Of a stretch of 64,000 nt of DNA, positions 25,399 to 37,076 are shown one piece after another. The notes beneath the pieces are model-generated. The model was not told the DNA's origin, ran no database searches, and saw nothing but the letters and a program-made list of their open reading frames with translations. Origin of the DNA: Serripes groenlandicus. Its lineage: Eukaryota > Mollusca > Bivalvia > Cardiida > Cardiidae. The stretch covers positions 51,895,956 through 51,959,955 of the forward strand of contig JASEVX010000013.1 in assembly GCA_031761405.1 (NCBI GenBank). The letters are read 5' to 3'. Made by a program: the position numbers and the translations under genes. Position 1 is the first letter of the stretch. Every line of letters begins with the position of its first letter.

Positions 25399-26670
25399 GT
25401 GAGAACTAGGCTGTAGCAACTAACGAAAATGTGTAAATTAAGATTTAAATTAGGCACTTATATTGTAATAGCTGTATGTGTGTTTCAAAAAATTATATCA
25501 AGAAGTTATTTTTCAGTTTAGCTCCACTTGTTAGTTTCTATTAATATATCTATAGGTGCTACCTATTTACGAAAAAAACGCAAGATAATTATAAACAAAA
25601 ATTAAAGACCATACTTTGGCCATAAAAAAGGATTTATAAGTAATTGACTAGACAATAATAATGTTAATGTCATGTTTCTTGCATTATCAAAACATATTTG
25701 GAATTCGTATTGCTGTCGTCTATTATTACGAACAGAAAATAATAAAGTAAAGACTTTCAGAAAATCAAGGAATACATTTTTAATGAACGAGGTCAAAACA
25801 TGAGGGCCAAGATGAACCTTAATAGATCACCAGCATTATGGTAAAGAAGCAAATAGATCAGCCCTTTTCTGATGCCACATGGCGACTGCCTTTTTCAACC
25901 AGTCAATATGACTGGAACAAATTATGTAAGGGGTCACATTTCTGCTAACCCCTTTCCCTATTAGAGACAGTTCCTGAGGCCTATGCAACAGACGATTTAG
26001 GAAAAGATTGCCGCCACAAGAACAATTGCTCCTTATGAGGAAGTTATCCTTTTGCCACAATGTTTGATAAATAATTATACTTTGAATGAGTGAGTCAATA
26101 GCTCATGTATAGGAAGTTGGGGTCTTTCATGTTGATACCACTTTTTTGGCGGGAAACGACGTCGCTCCATTGACGTTACGCCAAGATGAAGTGTAACGGA
26201 AATGACGTCACGTCCTTCTTTGGCTACGATACAGTCAAAATTTAGTTTCGGGCGTAGAAGGCTAATGTGTCATTTTTTTTGACGAACGGGAAAACATATT
26301 TCTTACAGATTTCCATTTATTTTTAACTTTACGTACAAATGTTAATTCCCACATAACACAGCACTTTAATGATCTTAAATATCGATTTAAAAAAAAATGA
26401 TTAAAAGGACGACAATAATTTTCAATCCGTGTTTTTCTGATCATTTTATACATACCCAAAATACCGATTAAAAAAAAAAGATTAAAATGACGACAATAAT
26501 TTTAAATCTGTGTATTACGTCTGCTTTTTATACATATCCAAAATGGCGGCCCACATGGATTTTTCCAGTTTCATTTCAAAAAACTTCATAGGTTATTGAA
26601 AAAAAAAAAAAAATCTCACACCTGTTACCTATAAGCGAAAAAACCCATTTATGTTTTTTTTTCGTATAAA
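25399..26670. other. AT-rich stretch, small motifs only
   Basis: No gene recognised. A fragment near 25945-26060 (CTAACCCCTTTCCCTA, CAACAGACGATTT) resembles the TTAA miniature-element family. A perfect TGACGTCA lies at 26203-26210, and A/T homopolymers are common. Confidence 0.5.
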
Positions 26671-27430
26671 CCATAATTATTCAACACCGATTGAACCCTT
26701 TAAATATATCAATATGCGATAGGTTCATAAAGTGTGCGTGTGTAATAAATATAGTTTGTCATTACATTTAACTGACATGACAGAATTTTAATCAATTATG
26801 AGTGTCAAATACATCAAATGCATGTAACGGGAAAGGGGTACAAATGCCACTTGTACAGTCTTGCTGTAAAAGCCGGTTTTTATAGCGACTTATGTGGAGT
26901 TGTTGGCTCTTTCACAAAGTTAAGCAACGGATGGATGACCCGCGGTGGCTTAACTCCGTGAAGGACCCGGAAAACGTTACATTATATTATAAACAAACAT
27001 GTAATTATTTTCTTATTTGATCATATAAAACTATATTTTGGCTACCCATGATAATGAATTTGAATGAGTAATATAAGATAAAGTGTGGGGAGCCAATATT
27101 AGTTTACACCATATTATCTACGTTGAATTAACTCACCTCTTTTATACTGGCAAACACAAATTCCAAGCACTGTTAATACTGGTGTAGTCCTCTTCCTAAC
27201 ATAATTGTCTCTGCCTGGAGATATCTGTGGTTGTCAAAATCGTTACATAAACCGGGCTCAAAACCGTCACGTGTCATAGAAACAGACGAACAGGTGTAGT
27301 TGCCATGTAGGAGAGATATAAACATCTGTCTACCGTTGTAGATCCAATAGCGTTTTTATTTGCATATACACTGACGCACTAATAATGTGTATTACGGGTG
27401 TTACCCTTCACTGAAAATGGTCATATCCTA
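26670..27430. repeat. Segmental duplication B, copy 2
   Basis: Colinear partner of 19780-20460, diverged by substitutions and small indels. It additionally contains the hairpin at 26911-26965. Confidence 0.75.
26911..26965. repeat. Hairpin with 5S rRNA-like loop
   Basis: TTCACAAAGTTAAGC and GCTTAACTCCGTGAA form an imperfect stem with a perfect AGTTAAGC/GCTTAACT core. Within it AGTTAAGCAACG and GGATGGATGACC resemble two parts of the 5S rRNA internal control region, but with about 20 bases missing between. It may be a 5S-derived relic or chance similarity. Confidence 0.35.
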
Positions 27431-28148
27431 TGATCTATACAACGGGGGTGGAACTCAGTTTCGCAAAGATTGGTGTTCGGCTTAATACATTTGGTACAGG
27501 CTTATAAATGATAATTGACGGGTTTTGGAGACGAACTGCGTTGTTGTTCACGACGTCCTTGTGTATTCATCCGTTCAACCGTAACATTGCAAATACGGTA
27601 GTTAACATAATTGGTACGGTTACGTCTGAAAATTCATGACATGTGTAAGGCTCGGAATGTGGACGTTGCATGCTGCATTATTTGTCTTGCATTCGGATGC
27701 GAACAGCTGAACTATAAAATCGCATTTGAATCAAGAGTGCCAAGAAGGCCCTAAATCGATCACTTTAGTGATATTTTAGAAGCAAATGCTACAGCAAATA
27801 AATAAAAAACAGCTTATATAGTAAATATAAACAGCTTATTAGTAAAGGACATTTTTAATAATAGTGAATTATATCTTTGAATAATTTGAAAGGGGACCAC
27901 CACAGGAACATTCCTTTGAAGGTTCATTGGTCTAGGAGATGTCGTTTGAAGCTTAATGTTCCTTTTACCCCTTTTCAGATGTTTTAAACAAATCAATATG
28001 CCTTGAACAAATTATGTACAGTGTTACTAAAGAAATATCCCTTCTAAACTATTTTAGAGTCAGACGAGAAATTTAAAACAAATGAAAATTAAGTTTTGTC
28101 TTTTTGATCCTTTTCTGATTCCGTCCGGCGGCATGTTATTCAACTACA
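27431..28148. other. No gene supported
   Basis: Apart from weak similarity to 20460-20560 (a CCGTAACATT phrase), which continues duplication B, nothing is recognised. Confidence 0.5.
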
Positions 28149-28149
28149 T

Positions 28150-28386
28150 GTTTATTTATTAATTTTATTTATTGGGGTTTTACGCCGCTTTCAACATTAT
28201 TTCAGTTATATCACGGCGACAGTTCACTTATTCATGATTTCTGGGTAAACAAACCAGTACTAGGCTAGAAAATGTGCCTTGAACAAGGGCACTCCACCAT
28301 GATCGTAGTGCCGCGACTGGGGATCGAACCCGGGACACCCGGTTTCGAAATCCCCGACGCTAACCACTCGACCACAGCGGATTCCT
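28150..28386 (-). mobile_element. tRNA-headed SINE with mollusc-type body, minus orientation
   Basis: Read on the minus strand: TGGTCGAGTGGTTAGCG (box A), GGGTTCGATCCC (box B), then a body with CCAGTACTAGG-like sequence. It ends with the mollusc SINE phrase GTCGCCGTGATATAACTGAA and GAAAGCGGCGTAAAACCCC, followed by an AT-rich tail. Full length and well preserved; the best SINE reference in the window. Confidence 0.9.
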
Positions 28387-28468
28387 CAACTATATGTAAA
28401 GAGTATGGCTTGAACAACTTTTATAGAGGGCCACTCAAATGCCATTTCTCTAAAAGAATTGTTGGCAT

Positions 28469-28749
28469 TTAACTCCTTTTCTGATGCCGAAACAACAAAA
28501 TATACATGTGTAGAAATGATCCTCTAGTAACCCTCTTCATATTGATTGGTTGAGTAATATGGCAGCCAGATGGCATCAGAAAAGGTGCAAATAACTTTCC
28601 TTTTTTTAAATTTCATCTTAAGAAAGAACTTGTTTGATTTCAAGATAAATGTGTAGAAATGTTACTTTAGTAAACCTCTACATAAGATTTCCGAGAAATC
28701 ATGTTTGGTTGAAATATATAGCAAACATGTGGCATCCGAAAAGGGTTAA
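28469..28749. mobile_element. TTAA-flanked miniature element, TTAACTCCTTTTC subtype
   Basis: The left end TTAACTCCTTTTCTGATGCC is mirrored by GGCATCCGAAAAGGGTTAA at the right. An inner GGCATCAGAAAAGG near 28570 suggests a nested or tandem copy. No open frame of note. Confidence 0.65.
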
Positions 28750-28839
28750 GGGTTTAGCTTCAAATTACTTCTCTTCCTAATGCACTGGAACACATTCTTA
28801 GAGGAATATTACTTTGGGGTCCACTTTCAAAATTGTTCA

Positions 28840-29880
28840 AATATATTTACACGGTACGTTCTAAGTGTTCATGGGTTGGTGTATATATATATTTACACGG
28901 TACGTTCTAACTGTTTACAGGTTGGTGTGTGTATATATATGTACATGGTACGTTCTAAGTGTTCATGGGTTGGTGTATATATATATATATATGTACACGG
29001 TACGTTCTAACTGTTTACAGGTTGGAGAAAATAAATAACCACGGTACGTTCTAACTGTTTACAGGTTGGAGAAAATAAATAACCACGGTACGTTTGAATT
29101 ATTAGAGGGTTGGTGTAAATATCTATAAAAATAACGTTTTAAGTGTTCCTGAGATGGTGTGAATAGGTAGACACGGGTCATTCGTAAGTATTCAAGGGTT
29201 GGTGTAAATAGATAGACATGGTTCGTTCGTTAGTGTTAAAAGGTTGATGATTAAAGATAAACACGGTTAGTTCCTAAGTGTTCGAAGATTGATGATTTCG
29301 TTGGCTGGTATATATAGAGAGACACTATACGTTCATTATTTGAACGTAGGTTGTTGCATATAGATAGACATGGTACGTTCGTAAGTGTTAAAAGGTTGAT
29401 GATTAAAGTTAAACACGGTTAGTTCCTTAGTGTTCGTAGGCTGATGATTTCGTTGGCTGGTATATATAGAGAGACACTATACGTTCATTATTTGAACGTA
29501 GGTTGTTGCATATAGATAGACATGGTACGTTCGCAATTGTTCGTAGATTGGTGTATATAGGGAGAAGCTATAAATTCGCGAGTGTTTCTGGGTTGATGTA
29601 TATAGGGAAGCACGGTACCTTCTTAAATATTCGTGGGTTGGTGTATGTAGCAAAACTGGGTTATATGACAAATCACGAAGGTACTTTTTCTACCTAATTT
29701 CGAGCGCAATGTTGGGAATAATGTATTCAGGAGTCCGCGGTTAATTGATTCTCACAATATCATGGTGTCGAAAATCAGACCGAGAACCATCAGTGCGGGA
29801 AACAAACAATCGTTCAGACCTTTCACACAAACAAATGTATTTTGACGCATCTGATGCAGACGATTTTGAACAATTTCCCT
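28840..29880. repeat. 45-60-bp minisatellite and flank, segmental duplication C copy 2
   Basis: Units carry CACGGTACGTTC and GGTTGGTGTATATA with variable TA runs. Higher-order duplication is visible: the block ending GTATATATAGAGAGACAC recurs near 29305 and 29460. The flank from 29650 matches 21770-21990. Confidence 0.85.
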
Positions 29881-30357
29881 TATTTTGACCCAGATCTTTT
29901 TTAACTGATTGCAATTCATACTACATTTTTATTAATTTTCTAAAGTTTTTAGCAATATGAAATTAAATTCGTCCGATACACATTTAATGTTTTAAAAAAG
30001 GGTGTTAAAAATCGATAATGCACACATTTGTCACATTCAAACTAAACATATTCAAGGTTAAAATCAAATTGAATCATTAAATGGTGGATTGAGTGCCGAT
30101 TTTTACCTTATAGTTACATTAAACGGAGGGCTGGTATAAAGGGGGAATTATGGAAACAGTTACATGGTTTTAAAATTGGTCTATTGCAGAGACGTCAACG
30201 TCACCCATTTTACCTGACGCGGCTTAGAAACGAGTCGCGTCTAGCGTTTTTGGGTCATAATGTATCTTAAGTACAGTGAAGGCTCAGAAGAGACACTACA
30301 TTCGCAACGTCTAACCATATCCTTTACTTTCCTTCTACATGTACAATGTACTTAAGT
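29881..30357. other. No gene supported
   Basis: AT-rich sequence; a GC-rich patch (GACGCGGC, GAGTCGCGTC) near 30215-30245 may be a transposon edge. Confidence 0.4.
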
Positions 30358-30532
30358 CAAATATACTTATTTTGACAAAAATCTGGAAGAGTATTCCTAT
30401 TAAACGAATCTACCTCTATATGATCCCGTTACGGTCATCAAAAAGAATATACTGTTCTATAAGTCAAATACACATATTTTGACAAAAATTTAGAAGGGTA
30501 TCCCTATTAAACCAATCTATCTCTATATGATC
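30358..30532. repeat. 68-bp direct repeat, two copies
   Basis: The block from CAAATATACTTATTTTGAC to CTCTATATGATC (30358-30424) recurs with few changes at about 30464-30532. Confidence 0.8.
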
Positions 30533-30569
30533 AGTCAATAAGACGCAAATTGATAGACGAGGCTCATAT

Positions 30570-31410
30570 CTACTAAACACGAGACCGCCTCAGTGGTGTA
30601 TTGGTAGAGCTCATATCTATTATACACGGGACCGCATCAGTGGTGTATTGGTAGAGCTCATATCTACTATACACGGGACCACATCAGTGGTGTATTGGTA
30701 GAGCTCATATCTACTATACATGGGACCGCCTCAGTGGTGTATTGGTAGAGCTCATATCTACTATACACGAGACCGCATCAGTGGTGTATTGGTAGAGCTC
30801 ATATCTACTATACACGGGACCGCCTCAGTGGTGTATTAGTAGAGCTCATATATACTATACACGGGACCGCATCAGTGGTGTATTGGTAGAGCTCATATCT
30901 ACTATACACGGGACCGCATCAGTGGTGTATTGGTAGAGCACATATCTACTATACACGGGACCGCATCAGTAGTGTATTGGTAGAGCTCATATCTACTATA
31001 CACGGAACCGCATCAGTGGTGTATTGGTAGAGCTCATATCTACTATACACGGGACCGCATCAGTGGTGTATTGGTAGAGCTCATATCTACTATACACGGG
31101 ACCGCCTCAGTGGTGTATTGGTAGAGCTCATATCTAAGATACACGGGACCGCCTCAGTGGTGTATTGGTAGAGCTGATATCTACTATACACGGGACCGCA
31201 TCAGTGGTGTATTGGTAGAGCTCATATCTACTATACACGGGACCACCTCAGTGGTGTATTGGTAGAGCTCATATCTACTATACACGGGACCGTCTCAGTG
31301 GTGTATTGGTAGAGCTCATATCTACTATACACAGGACCGCATCAGTGGTGTAGTGGTAGAGCTCATATCTACTATACACGGGACCGCCTCAGTGGTGTAT
31401 TGGTAGAGCT
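30570..31410. repeat. 47-bp minisatellite made from a SINE head and its 5' flank
   Basis: About 17-18 units, each joining 28 bp that equal the start of a tRNA-headed SINE (CAGTGGTGTATTGGTAGAGC, box A-like) to about 19 bp (CATATCTACTATACACGGG). The last unit runs into a complete SINE head with TCCGCCTC and GAGTTCTATCCC. The unit therefore appears to be the SINE 5' junction copied many times. Confidence 0.92.
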
Positions 31411-33560
31411 TCCGCCTCGACTACTGGAGAACGCGAGTTCTATCCCTGGCCGGGTCATACAAAAGACTTTAAACGTTGTAAAATTAGCTTTCTCTTCTTG
31501 GTGCTTAGGATGGTTGCGCTTGCATCAAGATTAAATCGTTGGTGTCAGGATAAATGGATCAGTAGTACTGACAAATTACCCAGGATACGGCGTGATATAA
31601 CTAAATCGTTGGTGTCAGGATAAACGGATTAGTGCTACTGACAACTTACCCAGGATACGCCGTGATATAACTAAATCGTTGGTGTCAGGATAAACGGATC
31701 AGTGCTACTGAAACCTTACCCAGGATACGGCGTGATATAACTAAATCATTGGTGTCAGGATAAACGGATCAGTGGTACTGAAAACTTACACAGGATACGC
31801 CGTGATATAACTAAATCGTTGGTGTTAGGATAAATGGATCAGTGGTACTGACATCTTACCCAGGATACGTCGTGATATAACTAAATCGTTGGTGTTAGGA
31901 TAAATGGATCAGTGGTACTGACATCTTACCCAGGATACGCCGTGATATAACTAAATCGTTGGTGTTAGGATAAATGGATCAGTGGTACTGACATCTTACC
32001 CAGGATACGGCGTGATATAACTAAATCGTTAATGTCAGGATAATCGGATCAGTGCTACTGACAACCTACCCAGGATTCGCCGTGATATAACTAAATCGTT
32101 GGTGTCAGGATAAATGGATCAATGGTACTGACATCTTACTCAGGATACGCCGTGATATAACTAAATCGTTGGTGTCAGGATAAACGGATCAGTGCTACTG
32201 ACAACTTACCCAGGATACGCCATGATATAACTAAATCGTTGGTGTTAGGATTAACGGATCAGTGCTACTGACAACTTACCCAGGATACACCGTTATATAA
32301 CTAAATCGAAGAGGATCAGTGGTACTGACAACTTACCCATGATACGGCGTGATATAACTAAATCGTTGGTGTCAGGATAAACGGATCAGTGCTACTGACA
32401 ACTTACCCAGGATACACCGTTATATAACTAAATCGAAGTGGATCAGTGGTACTGAAACCTTACCCAGGATACGGCGTGATATAACTAAAGCATTGGTGTC
32501 AGGATAAACGGATCAGTGGTACTGAAACCTTACCCAGGATACGCCGTGATATAACTAAATCGTTGGTGTTAAGATAAATGGATCAGTGGTACTGACATCT
32601 TACCCAGGATACGTCGTGATATAACTAAATAATTGATGTCTGGATAAATGGATCAGTGGTACTGACAACTTACCAAGGAAACGCCGTGATATAACTAAAT
32701 CGTTGGTGTCAGGATAAATGGATCAGTGGTATTGACAACTTACCAAGGATACGCCGTGATATAACTAAATCGTTGGTGTCAGGATAAACGGATCAGTGGT
32801 ACTGACAACTTACCAAGGATACACCGTTATATAACTAAATCGAAGTGGATCAGTGGTACTGACAACTTACCCATGATACGCCGTGATATAACTAAATCGT
32901 TGATGTCAGGATAAACGGATCAGTGCTACTGACAACTTACCCAGGATACGGCGTGATATAACTAAATCATTGTTGTTAGGATAAATGGATCAGTGGTACT
33001 GACAACTTAACCAGGATACGCCGTGATAGAACTAAATCGTTGATGTCAGGATAAATGGATCAGTGGTACTGACAACTTACCCAGGATACGCCATGATATA
33101 ACTGAATCGTTGGTGTTAGGATAAATGGATCAGTGGTACTAACAACTTACCCAGGATACGCAGTGATATAACTAAATCGTTAGTGTCTGGATAAACGGAT
33201 CATTGGTACTGCCAACTTACTCAGGATAGCTGTGATATAACTAAATCGTTTGTGTCTGGATACATAGATTAGTGATACTGACAACTTACCCAGGATACGC
33301 CGTGATATAACTAAGTCGTTGGTTTCTGAATATATGGATCAGTGGTACTGACAACTAACTCAGGATACACCGTGATATAACTAAAACGTTGGTGTCTGAA
33401 TATATGGATCAGTGGTACTGACAAATTACCCAGGATACGCCTAGATATAACTAAATCGTTCGTGTCGGGATAAACGGATTAGTGGTACTGACAACTTACC
33501 CAGGATACGCCGTGATATAACTAAATAATTGACGAAAGCAGCGTGTTAATCCATGCCTAC
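31385..33560 (+). mobile_element. tRNA-headed SINE with internal tandem expansion
   Basis: Box A (TGGTGTATTGGTAGAGC) and box B (GAGTTCTATCCC) lie at 31395-31452. They are followed by CAAAAGACTTTAAACG and GCTTAGGATGGTTGC, as in the minus-strand SINE at 48310-48541. The GTGTCAGGATAAATGG...GATATAACT domain is then repeated about 28 times. After the array, TAACTAAATAATTGACGAAAG and CAGCGTGTTAATCC match the 3' end of the reference SINE at 28150. So one insertion appears to span from 31385 to about 33560. Confidence 0.85.
31533..33525. repeat. 70-bp minisatellite derived from the SINE body
   Basis: About 28 units of 70 bp (GGTGTCAGGATAAACGGATC, AGTGCTACTGACAACTTACC, CAGGATACGCCGTGATATAA, CTAAATCGTT). 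At least three shorter 54-bp units (CTAAATCGAAGTGGATC) lack the middle. The sequence is the conserved domain of the host SINE. Confidence 0.95.
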
Positions 33561-34438
33561 AATCGCAAACCAATTAATTTTGCAAGTGCCTAAGTTCCGA
33601 GGGATATTCTTTGTATGAACGTGTTGTAGAATTCTTTACGAACATGTATTAATTAAACTCGAACTCATATATACATTATGTCTACTCTTTTCTATGAATG
33701 ACCGTTTCCTCTCTAAACAAGATGTTTCTCTTATATAACTCAATCATCAATAACAACAGTATACATTTGCCATAACAAGGAACGTCAGCTATGGCGTTTA
33801 TTCATGTATGCATTAGTAAACGCAGCAATAGTAATCATGAATGGCATTTGATCAAACAGTAATAGCAGAAATCGTTTAGCTAACTTACTATACGATAAAA
33901 GAAATACCGAAATATATCTGACATCTTTTCAATGGTATCCATTTCACAGAAAAACGGGACGTCCAGCATAAAACCCAAAATAATTTACTCTGAAAAAGCT
34001 GTGACGGAGTGTTTACCATGCCGTATCTAAAACTGGACGCCCCTGGTTTGATTCCTGCTCGCAGTAGTCATGAAGTATATATCTTGAACATTGAACATTT
34101 CCTTGCTTAGTAAATGTTAGTCATTCAATAATCATCAAAGTTAAGGATCATAGTAATACATATGAGCTGTGTAATACGTAATATTTGGGGTTGTTTCACC
34201 TCTCCGGTCTGGTATCATGTACAGTAAAATTGACGTTCAACTTTTGGGGCTACACTTCTATTTTTTTGTCAGATGATGCATTTAGTCTACGTAATGTATA
34301 CTCGGAAAGTAGATACTCTGGTGAGAATGTGCGTGTACACAAAGTCTTTACTGTACAGATAGGATCTGACATGAGTTGTCATTTCATATAAAGTTTTATT
34401 AAATGAGTTCAGGATTTTTTGTTATTAGTTTAGTTTAA
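33561..34438. other. No gene supported
   Basis: Single-copy-looking AT-rich DNA; a 68-codon frame at 34185-34391 shows no family features. Confidence 0.5.
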
Positions 34439-34439
34439 A

Positions 34440-34640
34440 CTTATTTATTTTACATCGATTGCGAAACAAGCCTTGGGCTTAGATTAATCACGCTCGATGT
34501 CTGCTTCCTGGAGACTTCACCAGTACTCGCGCCGTTTGTGTGGAAAAATCCCAAAGTCAGGACCCGCTCATCACGGGACTCGAACCAGGGACCTTTGGTA
34601 CGAGAGGCCGACGCTCTACCTCTGCACCACTGTCTTCCAC
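34440..34640 (-). mobile_element. tRNA-headed SINE, minus orientation
   Basis: Minus-strand reading shows AGTGGTGCAGAGGTAGAGCG (box A), CTGGTTCGAGTCCC (box B) and CCCAAAG/CGGCGCGAG body words. Same family as 24580-24756. It abuts a TTAA element at 34656. Confidence 0.8.
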
Positions 34641-34655
34641 ACTGTCTTTTTGTTA

Positions 34656-35605
34656 TTAAGGATGTACTGAACTGAGGTTTTGAAATTTAAAAAATTTTTT
34701 TTTTTTTTTTTACTTTCTTATTAAATCTTCTTATTTTGTTTTCAATTAAAACCTGTTGAGTCATTATACCTTTTTATTTCAAAATTTAAAAAAAAGTGGA
34801 TAAAATTTGCTTGAGATAAAGGGGCCTTTTTTTTCATGAGCCTTCAATTCTTTCGTGAGACGCTGTCCAGTTGCCGTGTTTGATTAAGAAATTAAACTGG
34901 GCAAAAAGAACATATTAAAGTCCATGTATATAAATTTTAATCTAGAACTTGTATAGTATCATATTGTTTTGAAAAAAGTAGAAAATATTGGAAAACTTTT
35001 TTGACATTTGAAGATATGTTTGAAAAATTAATAAATATATATTCATATTTTAATTTTTTTTAGCCATTCAAAGAAGAAAAACTGAAAATATTGCCCAATG
35101 ACATATACTTTTCTTATTAAAATCTGATAAATGATAGTAATTGAAATAACTTAGAGAAGTTTCATAAAAAGTTAAATATTACAAATATGTTTTTTCCTTA
35201 TTTCAAAGTTTTGAAATTGTCTATTCTTAAATCTGACAAATATGGATTTTCATTAGTGTCAAATAGTGTCTATTTTTTAGCTTTAACTACAATGTATCTC
35301 ATGAACTTCCAAAGATATGGATAAAATACCTTCAGAATGAGATTAAAACCACAAGAAGATAAACAATTAGCATATCATCTTTCAAATATCGGCAATTTGC
35401 GTGATTTTTTTTTTTTCATGTGCTGAAATAGCAAAAAAAGGCTCATCATAAGGCTTTTATAAATTGATCTAGCAAAAAAAAAGCCCACTACCATATCTTT
35501 TTTTTTTTTTTTAAATTTAACATATATCCAACTTTCAAAAAACCAATATTACAACAAAAGTTAAATATTATGAAAAATCCACTTTTCAGTTCAGTACATC
35601 CTTAA
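34656..35605. mobile_element. 950-bp TTAA-flanked element with 16-bp inverted termini
   Basis: TTAA then GGATGTACTGAACTGA at 34656-34675 is mirrored exactly by TCAGTTCAGTACATCC then TTAA at 35586-35605. The interior is very AT-rich, with T and A homopolymers and no open frame of note. TTAA target-site duplication and no transposase suggest a non-autonomous piggyBac-like element. Confidence 0.85.
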
Positions 35606-36060
35606 GCGAGCATGTGGCGAGCTTAATAACAAATATCTTGGACGAGTTTAATAAAACTGTTTATGAAATGACAACGAATGTCAGATTCTTTTTATCACGT
35701 GACGAAACACACAAAGAAAATCGGGTTTTCCAAAGCTATTTTAATTTCGTCAGTAAACTCGTTAGATGTTATATCTATCACATAAAGTGACTTATGAGGC
35801 GTATTTCGATAAAAATGTACTTAGCGTTTTCAATATTTCTAGATCAAATTTACGGGTTTGGGCGCAAAGTGACTAACGTATGACGTCAAAACGCTGACGT
35901 GACGTCATTTTCCTAGTATTAGGTCATGTTATATTACACACGTTGTATATATACGTAATGGGTATATTACATCGGATACAAGCATTGTCATGTGATAAAA
36001 AGATGTACTAAGACCTCGAATCGCCAGACGCTGCTGAAACTTTAGATGTATTAGGTTATT
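35606..36060. other. Spacer with paired TGACGTCA palindromes
   Basis: No gene recognised. Contains CACGTGACG near 35697 and two CRE-like palindromes at 35881 and 35900. Confidence 0.5.
35881..35907. promoter_or_regulatory. Two TGACGTCA (CRE) palindromes, 19 bp apart
   Basis: Perfect TGACGTCA at 35881-35888 and 35900-35907. This is the CREB/ATF consensus. They lie about 1.2 kb beyond the 3' end of the minus-strand Mab-21 gene, so a link to that gene is not implied. Isolated copies also occur at 26203 and 52759. Confidence 0.3.
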
Positions 36061-36215
36061 CAGCCGTTTTACAACATTATTTTATTTACTTCGACAGTTC
36101 ACTTATGTATGATTCCTGGTAAACAAACCAGTACTAGCCCAGGAAATGTGCCGGAACGTTGGACGCCCGGTTCTAATGTATCGATGCTAACAGCTCGGCC
36201 ACGGTGGATTCCTCG
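36060..36215 (-). mobile_element. Degraded tRNA-headed SINE
   Basis: CCGTTTTACAACATTATTTT, CTTCGACAGTTCACTTATG and ACCAGTACTAGCCC match the body at 28170-28270. The tRNA head survives as GATGCTAACAGCTCGGCCAC and GGTGGATTCC. Confidence 0.75.
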
Positions 36216-36960
36216 CCCAAGATCTGATTGTACGCAGATACGTTAAGATCATAAATACCCGAAGCTAACTTCTCTGCCAAGATGGATTCCACGCTTTGGT
36301 CTTGACTGTACACATATGCATTGAGATATTAAATACCCGACGCTAACTCCTCTGCCAAGGTGGATTCCGTGCTTTAGTCTTGACTGTACACATATGCTTT
36401 AAGATCTTAAATACCCGACGCTATCTCCTCTGCCAAGGTGGACTCCACGCTTTAGTCTTGGCTGTACACAGATGCTTTAAGATCTTAAATACCCGACGCT
36501 AACTCCTCTGCCAAGGTGGATTCCACGCTTTAGTCTTGACTGTACACATATGCTTTAAGATCTTAAATACCCGACGCTATCTCCTCTGCCAAGGTGGACT
36601 CCACGCTTTAGTCTTGACTGTACACAGATGTTTTAAGATCTTAAATACCCGACGCTATCTCCTCTGCCAAGTTGGACTCCACGCTTTAGTCCTGACTGTA
36701 CACATATGCTTTAAGATCTTAAATACCCGACGCTAACTCCTCTGCCAAGATGGATTCCACGCTTTAGTCTTGACTGTACACAGATGCATTAAGATCTTAA
36801 ATACCTGACGCTAACTCCTCTGCTAAGGTGGATTCCATGCTTTAGTCTTGACTGTACACATATGCTTTAAGATCTTAAATACCCGACGCTATCTCCTCTG
36901 CCAATGTGGACTCCACGCTTTAGTCTTGACTGTAGACATATGCTTTAAGATCTTAAATCG
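36195..36960. repeat. 78-bp minisatellite seeded by a SINE head
   Basis: About 9.5 units of 78 bp: GGTGGATTCCACGCTTTAGT, CTTGACTGTACACATATGC, TTTAAGATCTTAAATACCCG, ACGCTAACTCCTCTGCCAA. The GACGCTAACTCCTCTGCCAA and GGTGGATTCC part equals the 5' tRNA-like end of the adjoining SINE; the rest is its former flank. Confidence 0.9.
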
Positions 36961-37076
36961 CCGGACGCGGCTCATATATATCACGATAACCCTCAACTTC
37001 AATGCTCATAAGGTTTTACAGGAATAGATAAAAAAAGACTGACATCACGTTGGTCTCCATCATGCTAACCCTATGT

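Noticed and set aside
30570..31410. CRISPR-like array (regular 47-bp repeats)
   Set aside because: Direct repeats without distinct spacers, in a eukaryotic context, and derived from a SINE head.
31385..31460. Functional tRNA gene
   Set aside because: Boxes A and B are present, but there is no complete cloverleaf and the sequence continues into a SINE body. The same holds for the other tRNA-like heads at 24.7, 28.4, 34.6, 48.5, 50.1, 52.1, 54.7 and 61.8 kb.
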